Assembly: GCA_965153455.1 (NCBI GenBank)
Contig: OZ234494.1
Location: 10,292,001 to 10,356,000, forward strand
Direction: 5' to 3'
Origin: Sphagnum compactum
Taxonomy: Eukaryota; Bryophyta; Sphagnopsida; Sphagnales
Length of the DNA: 64,000 nt
Shown here: piece after piece, positions 1 through 11,341 of the stretch
Position numbering within the stretch: the stretch's first letter is position 1
How the letters are laid out: each line of letters opens with the position of its first letter
Translations under genes and position numbers: made by a program
Notes under the pieces: model-generated
Told to the model about the DNA's origin: nothing
Databases searched by the model: none
The model's input: only the letters and a program-made list of their open reading frames with translations

Positions 1-442
1 TATTTTTTGGTGACAAGCCTTTTTTATTGGCCCATCACAAGTAATATTTGCACTTCAAATGTATGTAGTGCATGTATTATCTATAGATTGATATTTTTTC
101 ACCTACTTATATAGTTTACAAAGTTAAACTTGTTAACAAAGGATATGGGATAAATTTACAACATTATGCTAGATCATCCTTTGTCCCATACAAAAATACC
201 CAACTTTGACCATTATTATTTTTTTCATATTTTGTCCAAATGAAAAAAATAAAATACATTCTTACAAAAAAATTCAAGATCTACAGACTATTTTTAAAAA
301 ACCAAAATATCAAGTAATTTGACTAAAAACGCATTTGAATCTTCACTATTTCATACATTTGAACAACAATGATATCTTGAGGAACAATTTGTAAATAATA
401 AAATATGTTTATAAACATAATTTAAATGAACATGGCATATAT

Positions 443-482
443 ATGTGTGTGTGTGTGTGTGTATGTATTTATGTATGTATAA
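443..482. repeat. TG/TATG microsatellite
   Basis: A short (TG)n run of about nine units is followed by irregular TATG repeats. It is a simple sequence repeat with no evident function. Confidence 0.8.
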
Positions 483-2595
483 TATTTCCCCATCTTTTAA
501 AAATATACCGAATAAATAACAAAGGCATAAATGTTGTGCTATATTTTTTTAATTATAAAAAAATAAAATATGTTATCTATGAAACATATAATATTATTTT
601 TCAACATTTTAAAATTTTATTAAAAAATATTTAAATCATTTAAATGTCATAATTTTTATCAAATTTTATTGTGGGTGGTAAATTTTAATTTTTTAAAAAT
701 TTTCTTTTCAATTCATTAAATGTGATTCAATATAAAATATTAAAAATTTCAAGTTGTATGACCAAATACTTTGATAAATTATTAAAGATCAAATTTTATA
801 TTTTTTGCTACCCATGACATGGAAACATGAGAAACAATGTCATTTTGGGGCATGTGGATCTCTTTTGAAATTTGTTGGATATCATTAATAAAAATATATA
901 TTTCATTATTTAATGACAAAAATTCAAAAATATATATTCATTTAAATAAACATTTGAGCAAGAGTCTCAATTTAAAAAATTTAATTATATTCGAGGCATC
1001 AATTTTTTATTTAATTTTATGGTTTCAAAAACTTTGGCAATTTGTTTTCCTTTTTTTGGGAATTTTTTTAAATGAAAGAAATTCCCCCAAATTTGTTTTT
1101 AGTCACTATCTAAAAGTCACATTAAATAATTAGTGATTCTAAGGCAAAAGCTTTTTAAATTATAAAGGTATTAATTATTTATTTGTGCACTAATTATGTG
1201 TTTAATCATCTACAAGTTTATAATATGCTTACTAGGTACGTATGTCTACTTTCTAATTTTTTTCCCTTTTAATTCATAAGATTTTAATGTTTCAAATTAT
1301 ATTTATTAAATAATTATATGGTTGTCATGAAAAAGGTTTTTAGTCATGTAATCATATCCATGAAAACTTTTAGTCATGTAGTTATATCCATGGTTACAAA
1401 AATATGACTAGGCACAAAAACATGACATATATGACTATATGATTAGAAAATGGTCACTAGTCAAATTTATCCTAGTCGTATATGTCAAGTTTTGGCGTAT
1501 TGATTTTGCAAAGGATTATCAAAAGGACTCATATAATAAAACACATTTGATGGAAAAAAATTAAGAAGATAAAGATGTATTAACTACATTGAAAAAACAC
1601 TCATACCTTAAAATATGTGGAATTTTAAAACTTTAAAAAATCAAAGAACTTTCCAAAATTGATCCAAATTTTAAAACTTTGAAAGTTTTTTACCACATAT
1701 AAATGAGGTATAATCTACATGATGTGTTAAAAAAAGTTGTAACTCATCATTAAAAAAAACATAATAATGTAGAAAATGAATTTTTGGTTATGATTTGAAA
1801 TTGTTATCATTTTTATAAATAGAACACTAAATTTACAAGGAATTAGAACACTTTCAGATTTTCATATTTATTCGAAAATGATAAACAGAAAAACATGTCA
1901 TGTATTGGGACAACTGCAAGCATTTATTTTAACAAATTACAAAAACAATTGTTCCAAAATTCATTCATATGAAAAAAAAAAGTTAGGAAAAAGGACCATG
2001 GCAGTCCTTTTCTAAAGTAATGATGTTGGCTCATTGTATCTCATTTACACCCAATTTAGCTATTAGTATAAAAAAAGGTCTACTCCCTAGGGCCTTTTTT
2101 AATTTGAAGGTTGTAGGGATGTAGGCCTAAAAATTAAAGGAGGTCCCGAGAAATGAACCTTCCCTAATGTAAAGCACAAAAGGTTTTTTAATTCAAATGG
2201 CAAAAAATCAGTAAAAGCTCCTTCAATTGATGAATGAATCATTATGTGTGAACAGGTGCAATCAAATGAAGAAAACTAATCATGGCCCATCTAAACAAAT
2301 TGACCCATAACTTATGCATTACCACATAGGCCCAACTTGTCTATTTCATTTCTATTTTCTCTTTTGGTAAAGTAACATGTTGGCCATTAATCCTAAGTAG
2401 ATCAATTATAATGTGAAATGATCATCATTTTTAATGAAATTAAAAGACCATGGGAGTTCATGTGGTTATGTGAATCAAATATATATATAAATGGGTTTGA
2501 AAGGAGGTTCCTTCCAATTTTTCCAAAGGTTGTGCAAAAACATGTAAGGTGCAACTTAATGAAATAAATTAAATTTGTAATTCACTTCAATATAA

Positions 2596-2600
2596 ATAGG
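2596..2600. other. Target site duplication, left copy (ATAGG)
   Basis: The five bases ATAGG precede the 5' LTR and recur immediately after the 3' LTR at 8746-8750. Five bp is the usual length for Ty3/gypsy integrases. Removing the element restores a continuous sequence similar to the unoccupied relative near 13.45 kb. Confidence 0.93.
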
Positions 2601-2904
2601 TGTCATGGCCTAGGATATTTTGGGATACTTTTGGCAATGTCATGTCCTAGGATATTTTGGGATACTTTTGGCAATGTCATGTCCTAGGATATTTTGGGAT
2701 ACTTTTGGCAATATCATGGCCTAGGATATTTTGGGATACTTTTAGCAATATCATGGCCTAGGATATTTTGGGACTAGTATGGCTCAGGGTTATAAAAGGA
2801 GATAGTCTGGGGAACAACCCTTCAGCAGATCAACACCAGTTGATGGGTCAATAAAGCTTGTCTTGTCTTGTAATTCTCCACTTGTTTGTAGTCGGTCCAT
2901 AACA
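2601..2904 (+). repeat. 5' LTR of element 1
   Basis: The 304-bp LTR opens with four tandem 37-bp units plus a partial fifth, each containing CCTAGG and the phrase GATATTTTGGGA. A TATA box (TATAAAAG) follows at 2791-2798 and an AATAAA at 2850-2855. U3 is therefore mainly the tandem repeats. The transcript should start near 2818-2825. The LTR ends with CA at 2903-2904. It is nearly identical to the 3' copy, and the few differences lie within the third and fourth 37-bp units. Confidence 0.96.
2791..2798 (+). promoter_or_regulatory. TATA box of element 1
   Basis: TATAAAAG lies about 33 bp upstream of the segment (2824-2833) that is complementary to the sequence just after the LTR. This spacing puts the complementary segment at the very 5' end of the predicted transcript. 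Confidence 0.85.
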
Positions 2905-2916
2905 GTTTGATCTGCT
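2905..2916 (+). promoter_or_regulatory. Putative self-priming primer-binding site
   Basis: Immediately after the LTR there is no TGG, which every plant tRNA-primed PBS begins with. Instead 2907-2916 (TTGATCTGCT) is a perfect reverse complement of 2824-2833 (AGCAGATCAA) at the predicted mRNA start. With one bulged base in the leader the pairing extends two more pairs and reaches the LTR edge exactly. This matches the Tf1/sushi type of self-priming, in which the folded 5' end of the RNA primes reverse transcription. The pairing is read directly from the sequence; the mechanism is inferred. Confidence 0.72.
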
Positions 2917-3082
2917 CCTTCTTCTTGTTTGTTTGTTTTGTTGTTTCAGTAAGTAGCTAGAAGTATCTTGGAGTGAAACTTGGAAAGGTTATAGAAGACT
3001 ATAGGACGCTTCTACTCTCAAAGTTTCAAAAGAAAATGATATGTTTTGTGAGAGTTAAGAGCTTTTGAAAACTCTGTGCCAA

Positions 3083-3700
3083 ATCTAGTTTTTTGGTCAT
3101 ATCTCTTTTGTTTAAGCTTTTTTGGGTCTGTAACTTTGTGATCTTATAGATCATATAGGAATATATGTGTGAGAGAAATTTCATGTCATTTGGACTTGTA
3201 TTGAGAGAGATCCACGCATCTGAAGTTTCAAGTGCAGATCTGGTTTTTTGGTCATATCTCCTTTGTTTAAGCTTTTTTGGGTTTGTAACTTTGTGATTTT
3301 ATAGATCATATAGGAATATATGTGTGAGAGACATTTCATGTCATTTGGACTTGTATTGAGAGAGATCCAAACATCTGAAGTTTCAAGTGCAGATCTGGTT
3401 TTTTGGTCATATCTCCTTTGTTTAAGCTTTTTTAGGTCTGAAACTTTGTGATCTTATAGATCATATAGGAATATATGTGTGAGAGAAATTTCATGTCATT
3501 TGGACTTGTATTGAGAGAGATCCAAGCATCTGAAGTTTCAAGTGCAGATCTAGTTTTTTGGTCATATCTCCTTTGTTTAAGTTTTTTTGGGTCTGTAACT
3601 TTGTGATCTTATAGATCATATATGAATATATGTGTGAAAGAAATTTCATGTCATTTGGACTTGTATTGAGAGAGATCCAAGCATCTGAAGTTTCAAGTTT
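3083..3700 (+). repeat. Four 155-bp tandem repeats in the gag leader
   Basis: Four copies of a 155-bp unit lie between the primer site and gag. The phrase GTCATATCTC recurs at 3096, 3251, 3406 and 3561, each exactly 155 bp apart. Copies are highly similar, with a few substitutions. The unit has no open reading frame and would form part of the 5' untranslated leader of the genomic RNA. The fourth copy runs directly into the gag start region. Confidence 0.95.
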
Positions 3701-3736
3701 GAAGATTGAAAGCGCAAAAGTGTGAGAACTACCACC

Positions 3737-4700
3737 ATGGACAACTCAGAATCAAACATCGATCTCACTCAAATCCTCGCCGCCCTTCAGCACCTTCAAC
3801 AAGAAAATGTTGTGCTTAGAGACTCGGTGACCCGCCTACAGAATCAGCCACCACCTCCTGCCCTAGTACTTCCTGCTCTTGCAATGGCCGCCCAAGAGCC
3901 CAAGATCAGTCTGCCAGAAAAGTTTGATGGAACGCGCCTCAAATTTCGAGGCTTTGTTAGTCAGGTACGCCTGATCATGCAACTACACCCCCGTCGTTAT
4001 TTTGATGACACCACTCATGTAGGATTCGTTGGAACCCTACTCACTGGGATAGCTGCAGCATGGTTTGCTCCCATCTTGGAAACATCATCCCCTCTCCTGC
4101 AAGATTTCAACGCCTTTATGGCGGAATTTGAAGCAGTATTTGGGGACAGTGACAAGGCCAGGACTTCAGCCAACAAGCTGCGTCGCCTCCAGCAAGGGAC
4201 ACGTTCGGCCATCGTCTACGCCTCAGAATTCAGGCAGCTTGCCTGCGACGTCAATTGGGGAGAAGCTGCCTTGATTGATCAGTTTCGCTGTGGGCTTCGT
4301 GATGATGTTCAAGATCTTTTGTTGACACTCGTAGACCCTTCTTCCTTCAGTGAAGCCATCACCTAGGCAATTCGGTGCAATAATCGCCTGTTCGAACGTC
4401 GCCAGGAAAAGAAAGTCACCTCCAACGCCCAGCTTTGGAATAGTCGGTTTACTACGCTCCCCTTAGTTCCCCAAACAACACCAGTTGCCCGACCTACCTC
4501 TTTTGGACCTGCTCCGATGCAGATTGACACAGCTAAGTTTAAATCTTTGACAGAAGCCGAGAAACTTCGCCAAAGGACAAACAATCTATGTCTTTACTGT
4601 GGCAACCCAGGGCATATAGCTCGTCAGTGCCCTCAAAAGCTTGTCAAACTTCAAGTACAAGCTGTGGAACTCCCCAAGAGTTGGAAAACAAGAACATCCA
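3737..4700 (+). pseudogene. gag: gag of element 1, with an internal stop
   Basis: The start is the ATG at 3737, in a strong context (ACCACCATGG). The N-terminal 40 residues look like a short coiled coil and a proline-rich spacer. The retrotransposon gag domain follows (from about residue 60, near KFDGTRLKF). TAG at 4364-4366 interrupts the frame, probably a former CAG codon. The same frame then continues through an arginine-rich stretch to a CCHC zinc knuckle (CLYCGNPGHIARQC) near 4590-4632, which binds RNA in the family. The frame ends as shadow sequence at 4876, while pol is in the next frame. Gag would assemble the particle around the element RNA. The stop removes the knuckle, so this copy should give no packaging-competent protein unless the stop is read through. 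Confidence 0.93.
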
Positions 4701-7700
4701 GTCACAGTAGGAGCCGTACGACTGGATCTCACCCAACACCACCTTTGCAAAGGCTCCTGTTCCGCTGTTGGTCCCAGTCCCAGTTTCACTCAGTATGTGG
4801 ACATCATCCGTATTCCAGAAGACATACCACAAGAGACAGCTTTGGTGGACTCCGGCGCCACCTCTTCTTTCATTGACCAAACATTTATCGTCCAACACAA
4901 CATCCCTGTGGTCAAGAAGTCAACCCCTGTTCCGGTAGAGGTTATTGATGGGAGAACCATTGCTTCTGGTGCAATCACACACGAGACAACCCCTCTAGAA
5001 CTCTGTATCGGCAAGCACACGGAGAAGATTGTTCTCAACATCATCTCCACCCTTCACCATCCCATCATCCTTGGTCTGCCTTGGCTAGAAGCACACAACC
5101 CTATCATTGATTGGCGATCTAGAACCCTCACCTTCAGCGCACAACGGTGCACCTCTCAAGAACCCCACGCTCAGAAAAACACTTTGTCCAGTCTTGCCAA
5201 GAACCCTGTGGTCGAGAACCCAAAGAGGGTCGGAACCAATTCCAGTTTTATCAAGTCTGTTATGTCAAATCCTGCAGTCAAGAACCCCCGGTTGGTCAGA
5301 ACTAAACCTTGTCCTGTCAAGAATCTTGTCAAGAATCCTGCCCAGAAAACCAACCCTATCCAGATCTTCGTTGATAGAGCTGTCCCTTTCTATCGGGCTG
5401 CTAAGAATCTTCAAGTCTTCGCCATCCATGTCAACCCAGCCAACACCACAAACCCCCAATCAGAACCAACACCTGTCAAACTTCCCGAGAAGTACAAGGA
5501 CTTTGTTGATGTTTTTGAAAAGATTAATGCTGATCAGCTCCTCGCCCATAGTCCATATTACTGCCCGATTGATCTAAAAGAAGGACACTCACCACCCTTT
5601 GGTCCTATCTATGGCCTATCGGAACCGGAACTCCAAGCCCTGCGTGATTACCTTACTAAAAATCTTGCCAAGGGGTTCATTCAGCATTCCAAGTCTCCAG
5701 CCGGCGCCCCAATTTTGTTTGTCAAGAAGAAGGATGGCTCCCTTCGACTCCGTGTGGATTATCGTGGACTCAACAAGATAACCAAAAAGAATCGATATCC
5801 CTTGCCCTTGATTTCAGGTCTCCTAGATCGACTATGTACCGAGAAGATCTTCACCAAGCTTGACCTCCGTGGAGCCTACAACTTACTCAGGATTCGCCCC
5901 GGTGATGAATGGAAGACAGCTTTCCGCACATGCTACGGCCACTTCGAATACACGGTCATGCCCTTCGGCCTCACCAATGCACCTGCAGTCTTTCAGCATC
6001 TGATGAATGATATCTTCCGGGATTACATGGACGAATTTGTCGTGGTCTATTTGGATGACATTTTAATCTTTTCCAAGGACCAGGAAACCCACGACAAACA
6101 TGTACGATTGGTGCTTGCGACGCTCCGGGAGCATGGCTTATACGCCAAGTTGGAAAAATGTGAATTCGACAAATCTTTAGTGGTGTTCCTCGGCTATGTG
6201 ATCTCTCCAGATGGCATTTTCATGGACAAGTCAAAGGTCGAGATCATCCAGTGTTGGGCTACTCCATCCTCGGTCAAGGACGTTCAACGCTTCCTAGGGT
6301 TTGCCAACTTCTATCGTCGGTTTATCAAAGGCTACTCCAAGATCACAACACCGTTAATAACCCTGACTTGCAAAGACAAGCCCTTCTCGTGGAATCCAAC
6401 GGCCCAGGCTGCTTTTGATACTCTCAAGATGGCATTCACCTCTGCACCTATCCTGATACATCCCGATCCTGCCAAGCCATTCATTGTGGAAACGGACGCT
6501 TCAGATTTTGCCTTGGGAGCTATTCTATCTCAATTTGGAATAGATGGGTTGTTGCATCCAGTTGCTTTCTATTCACGGAAGTTAACCAGTGCCGAAATCA
6601 ACTACCAGGTCTACGATAAGGAACTCCTGGCAATCATCACGGCATTCGAGCAGTGGAGACCGTATCTTGCCGGAGCTCAACATTGAGTCCAAGTTCTGAC
6701 AGATCACAAGAATCTCTTTTATTTCACAACTACTCGGACCTTAAATCGTCGCCAGGCACGCTGGTCTATCTTCCTAGCTGATTTCGACTTTGAGATTCAG
6801 TATCAACCCGGCACCCAGCAAGGGAAAGCTGACGTGCTATCTCGTCGTTCAGAATATGAACTTCGAGCAAGGGATGAGGCCTACGGCCAGCAGAACGAAA
6901 CTTTACTCAACCCCGAGCAATTTCGAGTTGCAGCAACAATCAGCACCCTCCCAGACTCATACCTTGTCAGGGACATCAAGATGGCAACTAAGGAAGACAC
7001 CTGGGCTACCAACATCAAGAAGGAACTCTAGGAACGACCAAGGAACTCAAATCGTGATGACTTGGATCAGTTTGAGCAGCAAGACGGACTTCTCCTTCGA
7101 AATAACCTGATTTATGTACCCGAAGGACCTATACGCCTAAAAATCCTGAGAGAATGCCACGACAACACCCTGGCGGGTCACTTTGGAATGGCACGGACTC
7201 ACGAACTAGTGTCAAGGACTTACTGGTGGCCCAAAATGAACAAGATGCTACGGGAGTATGTCAAGTCTTGTGATACATGTGCTCGATCCAAGGCTCCCAG
7301 GCATCGCCCGTTTGGACTCCTACAGCCTCTGTCGATTCCTAGCCGACCTTGGGGATCTATTGCAATGGACTTCATCACAGACCTCCTTACTGTCAGAACC
7401 AAGAATTCAATACTGGTTGTGGTCGATCGACTCACCAAAATGGCCCATTTCACCCCTTGTTCCAAGTCAATCACGGCAGAAGAGACAACTTAGTTAATTC
7501 TGGACGGGATCGTCCGACTGCATGGACTCCCCAAGGAAATTGTGTCCGACAGAGGTCCTCAGTTTGCATCCAAGTTCTGGCATCGTCTATTCGAGCTTCT
7601 TGGAATTGACATTCGGCTATCCTCAGCTTTCCACCCTGAGACAGATGGACAAACCGAACGGACAAACCAGACACTCGAGCAATACCTCCGCTGCACTGTG

Positions 7701-8441
7701 AACTACTAACAGGACGACTAGCTGGACCTACTATCTCAAGCAAAGTTTGCTTATAATAACACAACACATGCATCGAGCGGGATCAGTCCATTCTTTGCCA
7801 ATTACGGTTTTCATCCCAGGTTCAGCCTTGAAATTCCTGGAGACTCCGTAAACCCCTCGGCTGAAGAAAGGGCCACGAGGCTTGGACAGGTTCAACAGAA
7901 CCTTATGGCAGAACTCAAGCTAACACAGGAGTGGCAAAAGAAGCAAGCAGACCGTCGACGCAAGGACCATCCAAACTTCAAGGTTGGAGACAAGGTCTGG
8001 CTTCTCAGAAAGAACATTGCTACCACTCGCCCATGTGCCAAGTTGGATTACAAGCGCCTCGGACCTTTCAAAATCGCCAAATTGGTTGGTCTAGTGGCTT
8101 GCCAGTTGGAGCTTCCACCCCAGTTCAAAATCCACAATGTTTTCCATGTCTCCCTGCTTGAGCGCTATCATGAAAACCCGATCCCAGAACGTCATCAAGA
8201 ACCCCTAGCTCCAGTCGAAATTGAAGGCCAAGAAATGTTTGAAGTTCAGGAGGTCTTGGACTCCAAGAAGATTCGTGGAAAGCTCCTGTACCTTGTCTTT
8301 TGGCGAGGTTATCTTCCTTCTGAAGCTACTTGGGAGCCTGCTGGAAACCTAGTTCATGCCCAAGACTTAGTTAATCGGTTTCACCAACGATATCCTAGCA
8401 AACCGGCTCCATCTGGAAGATGTCGCTTGAGGAGAGGATAA
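4641..8441 (+). pseudogene. pol: pol of element 1: PR-RT-RNaseH-IN-chromodomain, five stops
   Basis: One reading frame runs from about 4641 to the TAA at 8439-8441, the last base before the 3' LTR. The aspartic protease motif DSGA is at 4848-4859. RT has MPFGLTNAP and YLDD (6048-6059). RNase H follows (DASDFALGA). The integrase has the HHCC finger (CDTC near 7270) and the DDE core ([24 protein letters not shown]). A GPF-type segment and a chromodomain (YLVFWRGYLPSEATWEP) close the protein; in the family the chromodomain directs integration to modified histones. Stops are at 6684 (TGA), 7029, 7491 and 7719 (TAG) and 7707 (TAA). All five are compatible with one C-to-T or G-to-A change. The frame is shifted by +1 relative to gag. 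No indel was seen after the gag-pol junction. Confidence 0.95.
8429..8441 (+). promoter_or_regulatory. Polypurine tract of element 1
   Basis: The purine run GAGGAGAGGA at 8429-8438 lies three bases before the 3' LTR and would prime plus-strand DNA synthesis. It overlaps the last codons and stop codon of pol, so coding and priming share sequence. Confidence 0.85.
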
Positions 8442-8745
8442 TGTCATGGCCTAGGATATTTTGGGATACTTTTGGCAATGTCATGTCCTAGGATATTTTG
8501 GGATACTTTTGGCAATGTCATGTCCTAGGATATTTTGGGATACTTTTGGCAATGTCATGTCCTAGGATATTTTGGGATACTTTTGGCAATATCATGGCCT
8601 AGGATATTTTGGGACTAGTATGGCTCAGGGTTATAAAAGGAGATAGTCTGGGGAACAACCCTTCAGCAGATCAACACCAGTTGATGGGTCAATAAAGCTT
8701 GTCTTGTCTTGTAATTCTCCACTTGTTTGTAGTCGGTCCATAACA
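8442..8745 (+). repeat. 3' LTR of element 1
   Basis: This copy matches the 5' LTR in length (304 bp) and nearly in sequence. It has the same four-and-a-half 37-bp units, TATA box (8632-8639) and AATAAA (8691-8696). The repeats have not expanded or contracted between the two LTRs. The target duplication ATAGG follows at 8746. Confidence 0.96.
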
Positions 8746-11341
8746 ATAGGTGCCAAGAATTGGATTATGAAATATACTTAAAATATTTTCAATTTTAATA
8801 GAATATTCTTTTAATATTTATTTCATAGCATACAAACAAAAACCCCTTTATTTCATGTACTTCATAAAATATAGTAAGGTAACCTCCCCAAGAATGAGTT
8901 GGAATGGTTCTGCATACACCATAGGTGATAAGTTACATAACATGTTTGAAACTCGTCAATTAACATCATAGTGGTGTAGATGATAGTTGGCATGGACATA
9001 CAATAATATGGAGGTTGAAAATGACTTACCACATTGGCACTATAATTAATGAATGCCATCATTTGGATTGATTTAAAGGTTGACATTATAGCCATATAAA
9101 AAAAATTGATGTTCATGAGGTTTATTCCACAACAATTGTATATGGACCACAAATCCTGAAAAGGCCAATCTATCAACATGATTTAATTTTAACCTTATAT
9201 GTCAAAATGGGGCAAAACCTTGAAAAACGATTTTTAAATTCACACAATTTGTTGTGTTTAAGAAAATGGGATGGGAGATATGGTTGAATGCAATTGAAGA
9301 ACATGTCTAATGAGTAGGGAAATTGCACATGTGATGCTTGTGAGAACTTATGTTCAAGTGTATTAATGACATAATATTACAAAATTTAACACAATATTTG
9401 AGTTTCATTGAGAAAGAAGAAGAAAGAATCTTCATAACTCCAAAATTTGAAATATATTCTTAGGAATAACAACTTGTTATTAAGTTAATTACCTTGTTTG
9501 ATTTGAGATAAAGAATGCATTTTACAAAGTTTAATGTATAAAGAATTTTTTAAATTTATTCAATTTGTTTTATTACATTATATTTAATGTGTATTCCTTG
9601 AAGAGTTTGAATTGTACTCACATTAGTTATTTAGCATTATTAATAAGGCCAACAAACATTAAAATGCAATTCATGTTTGGTTTGTTGTTGTTGAGTTCAT
9701 GAAAGTTAACATAAGAAGATTTGCACATAAAAACAAAATCATGTTTGGGTGCACCAAGGTGGTTTCATAATATTTAGACCTACATTTTGTACAAGAAAAC
9801 CATGTTCTCATGTTCATTAGGTGAATTTGATGAAAAAATAAATCACATGAAAATTTTAAAGTCATGAAATTTTGAAAGAAAAGGCTACACAATAAACAAT
9901 TCTTTCGTTAAATTGTTTGGCTATTTTTCAATTCATTAGGTTCAAAAAATTTAACTTTAGATGCAGGTTAGATGTGTAGGAAATAATCATGCCAAAAAAC
10001 ATTTATAGTTGATTTTAGAACTCATTTTGGCATATTTCACGTTTTTGCTTATAAACCAAAATATTCATGCATAATTATTACACATGTGAAAAATCACCAC
10101 CATTGCATGAATGATCTTATCTTAGACCATTCAAATTTTCTTATTTAGATTTGTTTCATGCTAATATTATTTGTAGAAAATAGCCCTAAGAAAGTCCTTG
10201 AATTTTTTTTCCTTTCTTTTGGCACCCCAATTGTGAATGCACCCTTGTGTCATTGGAAATTCAACTAAATTACAAAACCTAGTCTTGGCAAGAGAAATTA
10301 GGTGCGTAACAAGTTTAAGCTTGGGCCAAAGGCATAGGCCACATTATAGCAATTAAGTTGATGTTCCTCACTACTTTGCATATATTTTTTCATGTGTTTT
10401 TGGGATGGGTGCACATAAAGAACAAGCCTTGACTTGAAACCTACACCCTCGCATCTTTTTGTGGATGTCCATGTGATTGAAAAAAAATACATGAATTCAA
10501 ATCTCCATGCCCAATATCTTGAAATTTCATAAGGGGGCAACCATATAGTTCCAATACTTGTGTGTACTACAACAATTGGACCACATGCATTGCAACAATT
10601 ACAACTAACTTGTCTAGGCACTACAATTAGGTCCTAAACCCTTCACCATTGGTTGCCAATTTTCTCAATTGTAATGTCATGTTTCTTGTGTGGCATGTTG
10701 TTTGCCACTTTCGTTGATTAACATTTACTAACTTCTACATGAATGAACCATGATCTTGGATTTTGATTATCTCCTTTTGTGATAAAATTTGTCCTTCAAT
10801 GAAGCAAAGATGTAGTTCTAAAAGAGAAAGCAAGTTGACAATCATAATTTTGCATGAAGTTATTTTGATTGAAGAATTACTTAATCATGCAATAAAATTG
10901 ATTATGAATGTCTTCTTCAAAGAACAATTATTATCATCTATGTAATGGGCCCCCTACATAGGTAAATTGTTAAATTAATTAGTGGAAAATTTATGACCAC
11001 TTTGTTGGATTAGTATTAACAACAAAGGGGGCACCTACTATTACTATGCAACTTTAGTATTTAGTAAGAACTTTTATTTGATTTGCATGGTTTATAACAT
11101 TTTGTGTTTTAGATTCTATAATTTATTACATTTGGAATTAAAATAGGTTTAAAGGGTCTTGCAAAAACTTTTGGCATGAATAAAACTTTTTGCTAGGTTT
11201 TATTTTATTTGCACTAACACAATCAAAAGAAAAAATGACAAAGAACACCAAATTGGGAAGATGCAGTCAAACTATGTATTAGGTATATTCGTAAAGTCAA
11301 CAAAATACAACACCAATACCTTGAATACCAGTACCTATCTA
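8746..11341. other. Intergenic DNA, no gene recognised
   Basis: AT-rich sequence continues the host locus interrupted by element 1. Open frames on the minus strand near 8.9-9.2, 9.7-9.9 and 10.3-10.6 kb are short, and their translations match no family I recognise. No transposon structure is evident. Confidence 0.5.

Larger units (their letters stand above)
1..2600. other. AT-rich intergenic DNA left of element 1
   Basis: No gene is recognisable on either strand. The stretch is very AT-rich, with many A and T runs and a short TG/TATG microsatellite near 443-480. The last 100 or so bases resemble a segment near 13.38-13.50 kb, so this flank belongs to a dispersed repeat family into which element 1 inserted. 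Short open frames here have skewed AT-rich composition and no known motif. Confidence 0.6.
2601..8745 (+). mobile_element. Complete Ty3/gypsy chromovirus (element 1)
   Basis: This is a complete LTR retrotransposon of 6,145 bp. Its two 304-bp LTRs begin TGTCATGG and end CCATAACA. The 5-bp target duplication ATAGG lies at 2596-2600 and 8746-8750. The internal region encodes, in order, gag with a CCHC knuckle, aspartic protease, reverse transcriptase, RNase H, an HHCC plus DDE integrase and a C-terminal chromodomain, which makes it a chromovirus. The LTRs differ at only about three positions, so insertion is recent. It cannot be autonomous as read, because gag has one internal stop codon, pol has five, and there is a frame change between them. 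By eye, the RT and integrase look closer to fungal and vertebrate chromoviruses (Tf1/sushi type) than to common flowering-plant lineages. A phylogeny would be needed to confirm that. Confidence 0.97.

Noticed and set aside
2905-2950. A conventional initiator-Met tRNA primer site in element 1
   Set aside because: No TGGTATCAGAGC-like sequence, nor any TGG, lies at the LTR end.
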